A DNA stretch of 64,000 bases, taken from CAZLBC01 sp964557575 (GTDB taxonomy: Bacteria; Planctomycetota; Phycisphaerae; SM23-33). The stretch is from contig CAZLBC010000002.1 in the NCBI GenBank assembly GCA_964557575.1, forward strand, positions 1 through 64,000, read 5' to 3'. The translations under genes and the position numbers were made by a program. This document shows, piece by piece, positions 1 through 8,407 of this stretch (the first letter of the stretch is position 1; each line of letters starts with the position of its first letter). The notes under the pieces were generated by a model. That model was not told where the DNA came from and did no database searches. It saw only the letters and a list, made by a program, of their open reading frames with translations.

Positions 1-242
1 CATTATACCGTGCCGGGCGCGTGTTTCAACGCGTGGACCCCGGTGATTCGACGTCGCGCGCGTTCCCGGCGGAGTAGGTCGCCCGGAAGCTGCCGGTGCC
101 GGGGGACGAATCACGGTGCAATAATTGCCCGATGGTGCTGATTGATGGCCCGATCGTGCATGAAAATAGTGGTCGATGCGCCGGATAATAATTCTTCGAT
201 GCATTGAACATAAACCCCTCCCCCCGGCGAAAGGACGAAACA

Positions 243-3200
243 ATGAATCATCTGCACGCGGTTGTATATTGGGTATTCATACTTACCGGCACCCTCCGGG
301 CCGCGGGGCCCCTCGACGCCGCCGGCGAAGCGGCGGCGCGGGGCGGGTTCGCCGCCTGCATCGAGTGCGTCGACCCGCGGATCCTGGTCGCGCTTGGACA
401 GAAGGGCACTTTCCTGGTCGACGCCCTGTATGCCGACCCGGCGCAGGCGGCCGCCGCGCGGAAGCTGGTCGCGGAGAAGGGCCTGCGCTCCCGGGTGTCG
501 GTCAACCCGTTGCCGGCCCCCGGCCTGCCGTACGCCGACGACATGGTCAACCTGCTGGTGCTCGGGACGGCCGGTGCGGTCCCCGCCGGCGAGATCGACC
601 GGGTCCTGGCACCGCTCGGGACCGTCCTGACCGCCGGGGAAGGCAGGTGGAATAAAAAGGTCGCGCCGTGGCCGGAGAAGATGGACCGGTGGACCCACTA
701 CCTCCGCGACGCGTCGGGAAACCCGGTGTCGTCCGACGAACTGGTCGCGCCGCCCCTGAATCAACTGCGGTGGCGGTGCGGGCCGCGGTGGAGCCGGAGT
801 CATGAGACGGACATGTCACTCAGCGCGCTGGTTTCCGACGCCGGCCGTATATTCTACATACTCGACGAGGGACCCGCGGGCATCTACGACACCCGCGGCG
901 GGGAGGAATACCGGTTCTCGGAAAAGTGGTCCCTGGCCGGCCGCGACGCCTTCAGCGGCGTTCTGTTGTGGAAGCGACCCATGGGCAGGTGGGGCAGCGG
1001 GGCCTGGGACCGGGACCGCTGGCGGTTCGACAAGTTCAACCAGCTCTGGTCCTCGCCGTACACGCTGCCGCGGCGGCTGGTGGCTGCCGGTGACCGCCTG
1101 TACGTCACGCTCGATTACCGCGGCCCGCTGTCGGAGATCGACGCGGCGACCGGAGAGACGCTGCGCGAAATCCCGGGGACCGGCAATACCGAGGAGATCG
1201 TCTTTCACGACGGTATTCTCCTCCTGCGGTTGCGGGGCGTCGCGACCGGCGCGGGGAAGGGCGACGCGGTCGCGGCGATCGAGGCCGCGTCCGGGAAGCT
1301 GCTGTGGAAGATAGACCGTCCGGCGATCGCCGCCCTGACGCTGGCCGCCGCCGGCGACCTGGTGTGTTTCCACGACACGGCGGCACTGGTCGGCGTCGCG
1401 CTGCGGACGGGCGAGCAGCGCTGGCGGACGGCGTGCAAGCCGGATATGGCGTGGAAGAAGCCGTCCGGTTCGCTGTCGATATGCGGAGATACCGTCCTGC
1501 TCGCCGGGCGGGGGCAGGTGAGGGCCTTTTCCGCCGCGGACGGCCGGCAGCGCTGGCAGAGCCGGGTGCGGAACAGTTTCCGCGGTCTGCCGGACGTGAT
1601 CGCGATCAACGGCGCGGTCTGGCTGGATCACCGCTTCACCGGGCTGGATATCAAGACCGGGAAACCCGCCCGGGAGATAACGCCCGGCCACCTGTTTACC
1701 GGCGGCCACCACTTCCGCTGTTACCGGTCAAAAGCCACCGAGCGGTACCTGCTGTTCTCCAAGCGGGGGATCGAGTTTTTGGACCTGGCGGGCGACCGCC
1801 ACGCGCAACACGACTGGGTCCGGGGCACCTGCCGGTACGGCATCATGCCGGCCAACGGCATGGTGTACGCGCCGCCCGACCCCTGTTTCTGCTACCCGGG
1901 GGTCAAGCTGGACGGTTTCAACGCCCTGGCGAGCGGGCAGGAGACGACCCGCGCGGTTGCGGAGAATACGGCCGGCCGCCTGGAGAAGGGGCCGGCGTTC
2001 GCATCAGCCGGGGAGCTCGTCGCGGCCGGGGAACTGTCGTGGCCGACGTACCGCGGCGATCCGGCCCGCAGCGGCGCGACGGACACGCCGGTACCGGCGC
2101 GGCTGAAAGAGGCCTGGACGGTGAAAACAGCCGATGGATTGACGCCCCCGGTCGTCGCGGGGGGGCGGCTGCTGGTCGCTGCGCCCGACTCGCGCCTGGT
2201 CTATTGCCTGGACGCCGCCGACGGAAACCCGGTCTGGACCTTCGAGGCCGGCGGGCCGGTCGATTCGCCGCCGACCATCTTCCGGGCGGGCGACGGGGCC
2301 GACGGCCGGCTGCTTTGCGTCTTCGGCTGCTGCGACGGCACCGTTTACTGTCTCCGCCTTGCCGACGGCGCGCTCGCATGGCGGTTCCGGGCCGCGCCAC
2401 GCGAGCGAACGATCGTCTCCTTCGGCCGTCTCGAGTCGAGCTGGCCCGTGCGGGGCAGCGTCCTGGTCACGGGCGGCGTCGCCTACCTCGCCGCCGGGCG
2501 GAGTTCATTTCTCGACGGGGGGATCGGCCTCTACGGCCTGGACGCGGCAACCGGCGCGGTCCTGCACCGGGCCCGGCTGGCGGGTCCCCGGCCCGACCTG
2601 CAAAACCCGAGCGCGCGGGCCCACGAGATGGACGGCTCGAAGAACGATATTCTTGTCGCGGAGGGGGGATACCTTTTTCTCTACCAGAACGTCTTCGATA
2701 TGAAGCTGAATCGCGTCGCCGCGCCGAAGACGGCGAAGCACGGCGCCAGAAAGACGCCGCTGCATCTGGTTGCATCCGGGGGATTTCTTGACGACACCTG
2801 GTTCGACCGGACCTACTGGCTCTACGCGCGGCGCTGGCCGGGGCAGTACGTGGCGGTGAATGCCTCCAAGGCCGGGCAGATACTGGTCTTCGACGAGGAG
2901 ACCACCTACGGCCTGCACGTGTTCAACACCAAGTTCAGCCGCAGCCCGCGGTTCGAACCCGGCGGCGGCTACGAGCTGTTCGCCGACGATAACGACAACG
3001 AGCCGTTTCTGGAAAAAAAACAGGCCAACCATGAGCGGGGGGTCATGTCGCGGTCGAAGCCCGCGAAATGGACGGTCAATGTCCCGGTGCGGGCCCGGGC
3101 CATGGTCCTCGCGGGCCCGACGCTTTTTTTCGCCGGTCCCCCCGACGAAGTGAAGACCGACGATCCGCTCGCGACCTTTGCGGGCAGGGGGGAGGCGGCG

Positions 3201-3347
3201 TTGTGGGCGGTCGCGGCCGCGGACGGTAAGAAGCTCGCCGAACAGCGGCTGGCATCGGTGCCCGTCTTCGACGGAATGATCGCCGCCGGCGGGCGGCTCT
3301 ACATCTGCACGACCGAAGGATCGATCACCTGCCTGGCGGGCGAGTGA
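243..3347 (+). CDS. Secreted PQQ-type beta-propeller protein with N-terminal methyltransferase-like domain
   Basis: 1034 residues from the ATG at 243, chosen over an in-frame ATG at 204 because GAAAGGACG precedes it and it opens directly into a hydrophobic signal peptide (about residues 1-20). Residues about 33-130 resemble a degenerate class I SAM-methyltransferase fold (ILVALGQKGTFLVDAL, then LPYADDMVNLLV), a fusion I recall in Planctomycetes-type propeller proteins. The rest is built of PQQ/BamB-like repeats (blocks such as GETLREIPG, GKLLWKID, GDGRQRW-like, GALAWRFRA), probably two propellers with a join near residue 580 (SWPTYRGDPARSG). No PQQ-dehydrogenase catalytic motif was seen. Likely periplasmic or extracellular; substrate unknown. 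It stands alone, convergent with nagA. Confidence 0.8.
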   Translation: MNHLHAVVYWVFILTGTLRAAGPLDAAGEAAARGGFAACIECVDPRILVALGQKGTFLVDALYADPAQAAAARKLVAEKGLRSRVSVNPLPAPGLPYADDMVNLLVLGTAGAVPAGEIDRVLAPLGTVLTAGEGRWNKKVAPWPEKMDRWTHYLRDASGNPVSSDELVAPPLNQLRWRCGPRWSRSHETDMSLSALVSDAGRIFYILDEGPAGIYDTRGGEEYRFSEKWSLAGRDAFSGVLLWKRPMGRWGSGAWDRDRWRFDKFNQLWSSPYTLPRRLVAAGDRLYVTLDYRGPLSEIDAATGETLREIPGTGNTEEIVFHDGILLLRLRGVATGAGKGDAVAAIEAASGKLLWKIDRPAIAALTLAAAGDLVCFHDTAALVGVALRTGEQRWRTACKPDMAWKKPSGSLSICGDTVLLAGRGQVRAFSAADGRQRWQSRVRNSFRGLPDVIAINGAVWLDHRFTGLDIKTGKPAREITPGHLFTGGHHFRCYRSKATERYLLFSKRGIEFLDLAGDRHAQHDWVRGTCRYGIMPANGMVYAPPDPCFCYPGVKLDGFNALASGQETTRAVAENTAGRLEKGPAFASAGELVAAGELSWPTYRGDPARSGATDTPVPARLKEAWTVKTADGLTPPVVAGGRLLVAAPDSRLVYCLDAADGNPVWTFEAGGPVDSPPTIFRAGDGADGRLLCVFGCCDGTVYCLRLADGALAWRFRAAPRERTIVSFGRLESSWPVRGSVLVTGGVAYLAAGRSSFLDGGIGLYGLDAATGAVLHRARLAGPRPDLQNPSARAHEMDGSKNDILVAEGGYLFLYQNVFDMKLNRVAAPKTAKHGARKTPLHLVASGGFLDDTWFDRTYWLYARRWPGQYVAVNASKAGQILVFDEETTYGLHVFNTKFSRSPRFEPGGGYELFADDNDNEPFLEKKQANHERGVMSRSKPAKWTVNVPVRARAMVLAGPTLFFAGPPDEVKTDDPLATFAGRGEAALWAVAAADGKKLAEQRLASVPVFDGMIAAGGRLYICTTEGSITCLAGE

Positions 3348-3368
3348 AAAAGATCGGTTTCCCGCCGG

Positions 3369-4514
3369 TTACACCACCTGTTTCCCCCGCCAGAATACTG
3401 CCGTGGTCTTTGAAAAGTTTCGCGAGAAGACGGCGATATCCGCGTCTTTTCCCGGTTCCAGGCTCCCGGTCCGGCGGCCGAGGCCGAGCATTGCCGCCGG
3501 ATTTCGCGCCGCCGCGGCGACGGCCGCGTGGAGCGGGGCCCCGGTCTGCCGGATGAACCGCCTGAGCCCCTCGTTCAACAGGATGCTGCTGCCGACGAGC
3601 GTGCCGTCTTCCCGGTAGTAGACGCCCTCTTTCGTGCTCCTGACCGCCATGTTCATGTACCGGTAGATACCCGGCCGTTTTCCCGCCGACACCACCGCGT
3701 CCGAGACCAGGACGATCCGGTCGGGCCGCTTGGCCTTCAGGGTCAGCTTCAGCAGTGCCGGGGCCACGTGGGTGCCGTCGGGGTTCAACTCGGTGTAGAC
3801 CCGGTCGCTGTCCAGGGCGAATGCCGCCGCGCCGGGATTGCGGTGATCCAGCCCGCTCATGGCGTTGTAGAGATGGGTGCAGTTGAATGTTCCGCGACAA
3901 CACACGGCAGCCGCCCGCGCGGCCGGCGCGGCGGTGTGGCCGATGCAGGGAAGGATGCCCAGCCGCCGCATGGCCGCCGGCAGTTTTTCCGCCCTGTCGA
4001 GTTCCGGTGCAAACGTCATCATCCTGATCGTGCCGCCGGCGATCCGCTGGAGCTTTTCGAGGTAGCGGAGGTCGACGGGGCGGATGAACCGTGGCTGTAT
4101 CCCTCCCCGTTTTTTGTCGCTGACGAAGGGGCCCTCGACGTATATCCCGGGGATCCGGGCCGATGCGGACGACGCCGCGATGAACGCGGCCGTCCGCTCG
4201 ATGACGGACTCGTCGGCCATCATGGTCGGCAGGAACCGAACGATGCCGGCGCGGAGGAGTCGCCGGGCGACCGCTTCGAATCCCTCCCGGCTGCAGGTCT
4301 CCCAGCCGACCAGGCCCGCCCCGTGAACGTGCACGTCCGTCAGGCCGGGACAGACCCGGCCGCCGGCCGCGTCGATCTCCGCGGTTCCCCGCGGCGTCTT
4401 TTTGTGTTTGCCGGCGTAGGTGATCCGGCCGGCACCGATGACCACGGTCCCGCCCGGCACGGAGGAGCCGGGGAGGACGACGCGGCCGTTCTGGATACAG
4501 TATGTCGGTTTCAT
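3369..4514 (-). CDS. nagA: N-acetylglucosamine-6-phosphate deacetylase
   Basis: 381 residues, normal length for NagA, an amidohydrolase that deacetylates GlcNAc-6-P to GlcN-6-P in amino-sugar and peptidoglycan recycling. Visible family motifs, in order: DVHVHGAG (metal-binding HxH), YVEGPF (metal-ligand Glu), IGHTAAP (His), CTHLYNAMSGL (His), NPDGTHV, and LVSDAV with the catalytic Asp. It is the last gene of a minus-strand run, only 4 nt after dgt, so probably co-transcribed with the HIT protein and dgt. No nagB is seen nearby. Cytosolic. Confidence 0.92.
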   Translation of the reverse strand: MKPTYCIQNGRVVLPGSSVPGGTVVIGAGRITYAGKHKKTPRGTAEIDAAGGRVCPGLTDVHVHGAGLVGWETCSREGFEAVARRLLRAGIVRFLPTMMADESVIERTAAFIAASSASARIPGIYVEGPFVSDKKRGGIQPRFIRPVDLRYLEKLQRIAGGTIRMMTFAPELDRAEKLPAAMRRLGILPCIGHTAAPAARAAAVCCRGTFNCTHLYNAMSGLDHRNPGAAAFALDSDRVYTELNPDGTHVAPALLKLTLKAKRPDRIVLVSDAVVSAGKRPGIYRYMNMAVRSTKEGVYYREDGTLVGSSILLNEGLRRFIRQTGAPLHAAVAAAARNPAAMLGLGRRTGSLEPGKDADIAVFSRNFSKTTAVFWRGKQVV

Positions 4515-4518
4515 CGGG

Positions 4519-5646
4519 TTACCCTTTTCCGGAATGCTGTTTGGTTATCCGGGCGTGCTCCCGGCGGCAGAAACGGTCGGTCATCCCCGCCACGTAGTCG
4601 CACACGATTCGCCGGCGTCCCTCGATCCGCCCGTGTTCCCCCGGGCGATCGATCCGTTCGCGGTATCGTGCGGGAAGAAGTGAGGGGTTGTCGACGAAGG
4701 CCCCGAACAGTTCTCGCAGCACGGTCTCGGACCGCCCGTCCTCGGCAACGTTTTTCGGATGAAAGTAGAGATTCTCCAGCAGGAACGCCTTGAGTTCATC
4801 GAATATACCGGCCATCTCCGGTGACATCACGGCGCACCGCCCGGCCCGCCGGACGTCCGCGGGACTGCCGAGGCCGCGGTCGGCAATGGTCCGCCGCGTG
4901 GTCGCGACCAGGTCGTCGACGAGCAGGCGCATGACGTTCCGGGTGGCCGCAATCCGGATGTGAATATCCCGCGCGTCCGGATAGTCCCGCCGGCCCAGTT
5001 CGCGGGCGGCGCGCCAGAGATTCAACGAGGAAACCTGCCGCTCTGAAATCCATCCGGAAGCCAGGCCGTCTTCGAGATCGGCCGACGAGTAGGCGATCTC
5101 GTCGGCGCGGTCGCAGACCTGCCCCTCCAGCGGCGGTCGCAGGGACGGATCGAGCTCCCCGCAGGCGGGCGCGTCGTAGGCGGTCTCGTGTCCGGCGATG
5201 CATTCCCTGGTCGGTTCGGTCAGGTTGAGCCCCCGGAAACCGGGGTACGGATGCTCGAGGTAGTCGACGATCCGCAGCGACTGGCGATTGTGTTCGAACC
5301 GGCCGTGATCGGCCATGAGTTCGTCGAGCACCCGCTCGCCGGTGTGCCCGAACGGGGGATGCCCGAGATCGTGGGCGAGCGCGGCCGCCTCGGCGAGATC
5401 CTCGTTGAGATCGAGTGCGCGGGCGACGTTCCGGGCGATCTGGGCGACCTCGAGCGTGTGGGTCATACGGGTCCTGAACATGTCGTGCTCGTGGGGCACG
5501 AACACCTGCGTCTTGTAGTCCAGCCGCCGGAATGCCGAGCACCGGAGTATGCGTTCCCGGTCCGCCTGGAAAGCCGGGATACGGGGATCGTGCGGTTCGG
5601 GGTGTTTTCGCCGGCCTGCCGCATCGGGTGTCGCGCAGGGATGCAT
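4519..5646 (-). CDS. dgt: dGTP triphosphohydrolase-like HD-domain protein
   Basis: 375 residues. The N-terminal part carries the dGTPase signature (CSAFRRLDYKTQVF) and an HD metal site: H in TRMTHTLEVAQIARN, HD in AALAHDLGHPPFGHTGE, and a later D in CDRADEIAYSSADLEDGL. These enzymes hydrolyse dGTP or other dNTPs to the nucleoside and triphosphate and so help set dNTP pools. The length fits the short dGTPase class (about 340-380 aa) rather than the 500-aa E. coli type. It lies 10 nt after the HIT gene and 4 nt before nagA, forming an operon. Substrate range cannot be read from the sequence. Confidence 0.9.
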   Translation of the reverse strand: MHPCATPDAAGRRKHPEPHDPRIPAFQADRERILRCSAFRRLDYKTQVFVPHEHDMFRTRMTHTLEVAQIARNVARALDLNEDLAEAAALAHDLGHPPFGHTGERVLDELMADHGRFEHNRQSLRIVDYLEHPYPGFRGLNLTEPTRECIAGHETAYDAPACGELDPSLRPPLEGQVCDRADEIAYSSADLEDGLASGWISERQVSSLNLWRAARELGRRDYPDARDIHIRIAATRNVMRLLVDDLVATTRRTIADRGLGSPADVRRAGRCAVMSPEMAGIFDELKAFLLENLYFHPKNVAEDGRSETVLRELFGAFVDNPSLLPARYRERIDRPGEHGRIEGRRRIVCDYVAGMTDRFCRREHARITKQHSGKG

Positions 5647-5656
5647 CGCCGCCTGC

Positions 5657-6196
5657 CTACCGGCTCCCGCCGCTGTTCCAGGCGTTGAGTATCCTCTCTC
5701 TGGTCTGCTGCAGAAACTCGGGTATCACGTGCACGTCGCCGAGGACGGGCATGAAATTCGTGTCCCCCGACCACCGGGGCACGATATGGGCATGCAGATG
5801 GCCCGGGATGCCCGCCCCTGCGCAGCGGCCGAGGTTGAAACCGATGTTGAAGCCGTCCGGGTAGATCGCCCGGGCGATCGTTGCCTGGAGCCGCCTGACC
5901 ATTGTCATCAGTTCGCCGTAGGTCTCGTCGTCGATGTCTTCGAGGCCGCCGACGTGTTCGTAGGGGGCGACCAGCGCGTGCCCGCCGGTGTAGGGAAAGA
6001 GGTTGAGCATCGAAAAGACCTTCTGCCCTCTGACCAGCACGCAATTTTTTTCGTCGTGTTCCGGCTCGTCGCGGTAGTCGCAGAAAAAGCATTCCGACTG
6101 GGATTCCCTGAGGGCGTCAAGGTATACCATCCGCCAGGGCGCCCAGATATTACGGTTGTCTCTTTTCGTATTGTTGTCGTTGTCGGCGTTCTGCAT
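5657..6196 (-). CDS. HIT-family nucleotide hydrolase/phosphorylase
   Basis: 179 residues with the histidine triad near residues 120-130 (GHLHAHIVPRW), matching H-phi-H-phi-H-phi-phi. An N-terminal CFFC pair (in SECFFCDYRDE) and FSMLNLFPYTGGHALVAPYEHV place it with Ap4A-phosphorylase-like/FHIT-type HIT proteins, which act on dinucleoside polyphosphates or nucleotide adducts. It is first in the minus-strand run ahead of dgt and nagA and is transcribed divergently from etfB. The hydrophilic, Asn/Asp-rich N-terminus (residues 1-15) suggests the true start could lie a few codons in. Exact substrate unknown. Confidence 0.88.
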   Translation of the reverse strand: MQNADNDNNTKRDNRNIWAPWRMVYLDALRESQSECFFCDYRDEPEHDEKNCVLVRGQKVFSMLNLFPYTGGHALVAPYEHVGGLEDIDDETYGELMTMVRRLQATIARAIYPDGFNIGFNLGRCAGAGIPGHLHAHIVPRWSGDTNFMPVLGDVHVIPEFLQQTRERILNAWNSGGSR

Positions 6197-6284
6197 GGTG
6201 AAATGATAGCAGATCGCCGGGCCCCGCGAAAGAAAAAGAGCCGGACCGGGCCGTTACCGCCCCGTTGCGCGTCGAAAATTACGA

Positions 6285-6313
6285 TTGACAGCTTCGGAGG
6301 TTGTATATAGTAT
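6285..6313 (+). promoter_or_regulatory. Sigma70-type promoter of the etf operon
   Basis: A consensus -35 box TTGACA (6285-6290) is followed by TATAGT at 15 nt or, better, TAGTAT at 17 nt (6308-6313). It is about 95 nt upstream of the etfB start in the etfB/HIT divergent intergenic region. Confidence 0.6.
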
Positions 6314-6406
6314 CTTCGCCTCAATGCACCCTGATTTCATGATCCGTCGCCGTGCACACCGGAGACGCGATCCGAACGGCTTATCGACCTAGATGGAGTA
6401 TTGATC

Positions 6407-7300
6407 TTGAGTTACAACATAGTTGTATGCGCCAAGCAGGTGCCGGACACGAAGCGCATCACCGGCGAGGCCATGAACGAGGACGGGACGGTGAACCGCG
6501 GCGAGCTTCCCGCGATTTTCAATCCCGAGGACCACAACGCCCTCGAGACCGCCCTCCAGGTGCGGGACACGTACGGGGGAACGGTCACGCTGATCACCAT
6601 GGGACCGCCTGCGGCGGCCGAGATTTTGCGGGAATCGCTGTTCATGGGCGCCGACCGGGTCGTGTTGATCACCGACATCAGGGCCGCCGCGAGCGACACG
6701 CTGGCAACGAGCTATATCCTGAGCCGCGCCGTGCGGAAACTCGGGGCCGACCTGGTGTTTTGCGGGCGGCAGGCCATCGACGGGGACACTGCGCAAGTCG
6801 GGCCGCAGCTCGCCGAGAAGCTCGGTTTTACGCTGGTCACCTACCTGGAGGAACTGATCGGCATCGAGGACGGCTCGATCCGGGTGAAACGCAATATCGG
6901 CAACGGCTGGGAAGAGGTCTCGGCCGCACTGCCGGCCCTCCTGACGGTCATGGACACGGCCAATGTTCCCCGGCCCCCCGCGACCCGAAAGATCATGAAG
7001 CACAAAAAGGCGCGGACGGCGGGCGAGATCACCCGGGAGCTGGGGGGGAAGGAGGCGGACCCGTCCGCGGTGGATTCCCGTGCGAAGGCCCTGGACGCGA
7101 AAGGATTGCTTATCGAATCGTGGAACCTCGACGATATCGAGGCGGACCTCGACTGGGTCGGCATGACCGGCAGTCCGACGAAAGTGCACCGGATACAGGC
7201 CGTGGTGCTGTCGGGAGGCGAGTACCACGAATATCCGCCCACCCAGGAAGGCGCAGACGAACTCATGAAAGCGCTGATAGCAGATCACACGATCGGCTGA
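6407..7300 (+). CDS. etfB: Electron transfer flavoprotein, beta subunit
   Basis: 297 residues. The TTG at 6407 is preferred to a TTG two codons upstream because GGAG (6395-6398) is then correctly spaced. EtfB and EtfA form the FAD/AMP (or two-FAD) heterodimer that takes electrons from acyl-CoA dehydrogenases. Family features: an N-terminal VCAKQVPDT, NPEDHNALETAL, GADRVVLI, and CGRQAIDGDTAQVGPQ, a block I associate with NAD-linked bifurcating ETFs. That last point is a suggestion only. It is longer than standard EtfB (about 250 aa), with a charged C-terminal extension. Followed by etfA 33 nt later and an acyl-CoA dehydrogenase, a functional operon. Confidence 0.93.
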   Translation: MSYNIVVCAKQVPDTKRITGEAMNEDGTVNRGELPAIFNPEDHNALETALQVRDTYGGTVTLITMGPPAAAEILRESLFMGADRVVLITDIRAAASDTLATSYILSRAVRKLGADLVFCGRQAIDGDTAQVGPQLAEKLGFTLVTYLEELIGIEDGSIRVKRNIGNGWEEVSAALPALLTVMDTANVPRPPATRKIMKHKKARTAGEITRELGGKEADPSAVDSRAKALDAKGLLIESWNLDDIEADLDWVGMTGSPTKVHRIQAVVLSGGEYHEYPPTQEGADELMKALIADHTIG

Positions 7301-7333
7301 TCGCCGGTTTTCAATCAAACAGAAGGAATTGAG

Positions 7334-8380
7334 ATGGTAGAAGTCAACAAGCAAGGTGAAGTATGGGTCTTTGCCGAGCAGGAAAACGGAGAGCTTTCCG
7401 AAGTGCCGCTCGAACTGTTGAGCAAGGCGCGGGAGCTCGCAGACACGCTGAACGTTCCGGTGGCCGCCATGATGCTCGGCGAAGGCGTCGGTGATCTTTG
7501 CCGGCCCCTGATTGAACACGGCGCCGACAAGGTGTATCTCGTCGATGACGCCCGGCTCAGGCACTACCAGACGACGCCCTACGCCCACGCGATCTGCCGG
7601 TTGATCGAGGATCGGCAGCCGCAGATCTGCCTGTACGGCGCCACGCCGCTGGGCAGGGATCTCGCTCCCACGGTTGCATCGAAACTCCGCTGCGGGCTGA
7701 CCGCGGACTGCACCGATCTGCAGATCGGCGACCACGAGGTCAAGAAGACCGGGAAAACCTATACCGACCTGATGTACCAGATCAGGCCCGCCTTCGGCGG
7801 CAACATCATCGCCACCATTGTGAACGTCGACTGGTGGCCGCAGATGGCGACCGTCCGCGAGGGCGTCATGCCGCTGAGCGAAAAGCACGAGGGCCGACAG
7901 GGGGAGATCATCCGGTTTGACCCGGTATTTCCCGATCTGCCCGGCACCCTCGTGATCCACGACGGGCATCGCGAGGAAAAGAAGATCGACCTGAAGGGCG
8001 CCCGGATCATCGTCGCCGGCGGCGCGGGGGTGGGCAGCCGGGAGAATTTTCAGCAGATCTGGGACTTGGCGCACTGTCTCGGGGCGACCGTCGGCGGCAG
8101 CCGCGCGGCCGTGGACCTCGGCTACGTCGACAAGGATCACCAGGTCGGCCAGACCGGGACCACCGTCCGCCCGGCCCTGTACATCGCCGTCGGTATATCC
8201 GGGGCGGTGCAGCACATGGCGGGGATGAGCGAGTCGGCGAAGATACTCGCCGTCAACAACAATCCCGACGTCGACATGTTCAACATCGCGCACTACGGCA
8301 TCGTCGGTGATCTCAACGACGTGGTTCCCATGCTGATCAAGGCAGTCCGGGGGGGGCTGAATATCAAAACGAGTCACTGA
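7334..8380 (+). CDS. etfA: Electron transfer flavoprotein, alpha subunit
   Basis: 348 residues with AAGGAA five nt before the ATG. The N-terminal half is the ETF alpha/beta domain. The C-terminal FAD-binding domain is unmistakable: IIVAGGAGVGSRENF, VGGSRAAVDLGY, then VGQTGTTVRPALYIAVGISG, QHMAGM and NNNPDVDMFNIAHYGIVGD. It pairs with EtfB and passes electrons between the adjacent acyl-CoA dehydrogenase and a quinone or NAD-linked partner. No N-terminal ferredoxin domain is present. Confidence 0.95.
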   Translation: MVEVNKQGEVWVFAEQENGELSEVPLELLSKARELADTLNVPVAAMMLGEGVGDLCRPLIEHGADKVYLVDDARLRHYQTTPYAHAICRLIEDRQPQICLYGATPLGRDLAPTVASKLRCGLTADCTDLQIGDHEVKKTGKTYTDLMYQIRPAFGGNIIATIVNVDWWPQMATVREGVMPLSEKHEGRQGEIIRFDPVFPDLPGTLVIHDGHREEKKIDLKGARIIVAGGAGVGSRENFQQIWDLAHCLGATVGGSRAAVDLGYVDKDHQVGQTGTTVRPALYIAVGISGAVQHMAGMSESAKILAVNNNPDVDMFNIAHYGIVGDLNDVVPMLIKAVRGGLNIKTSH

Positions 8381-8407
8381 TTTTTCACCGCACCGGGAAA
8401 CAATACC

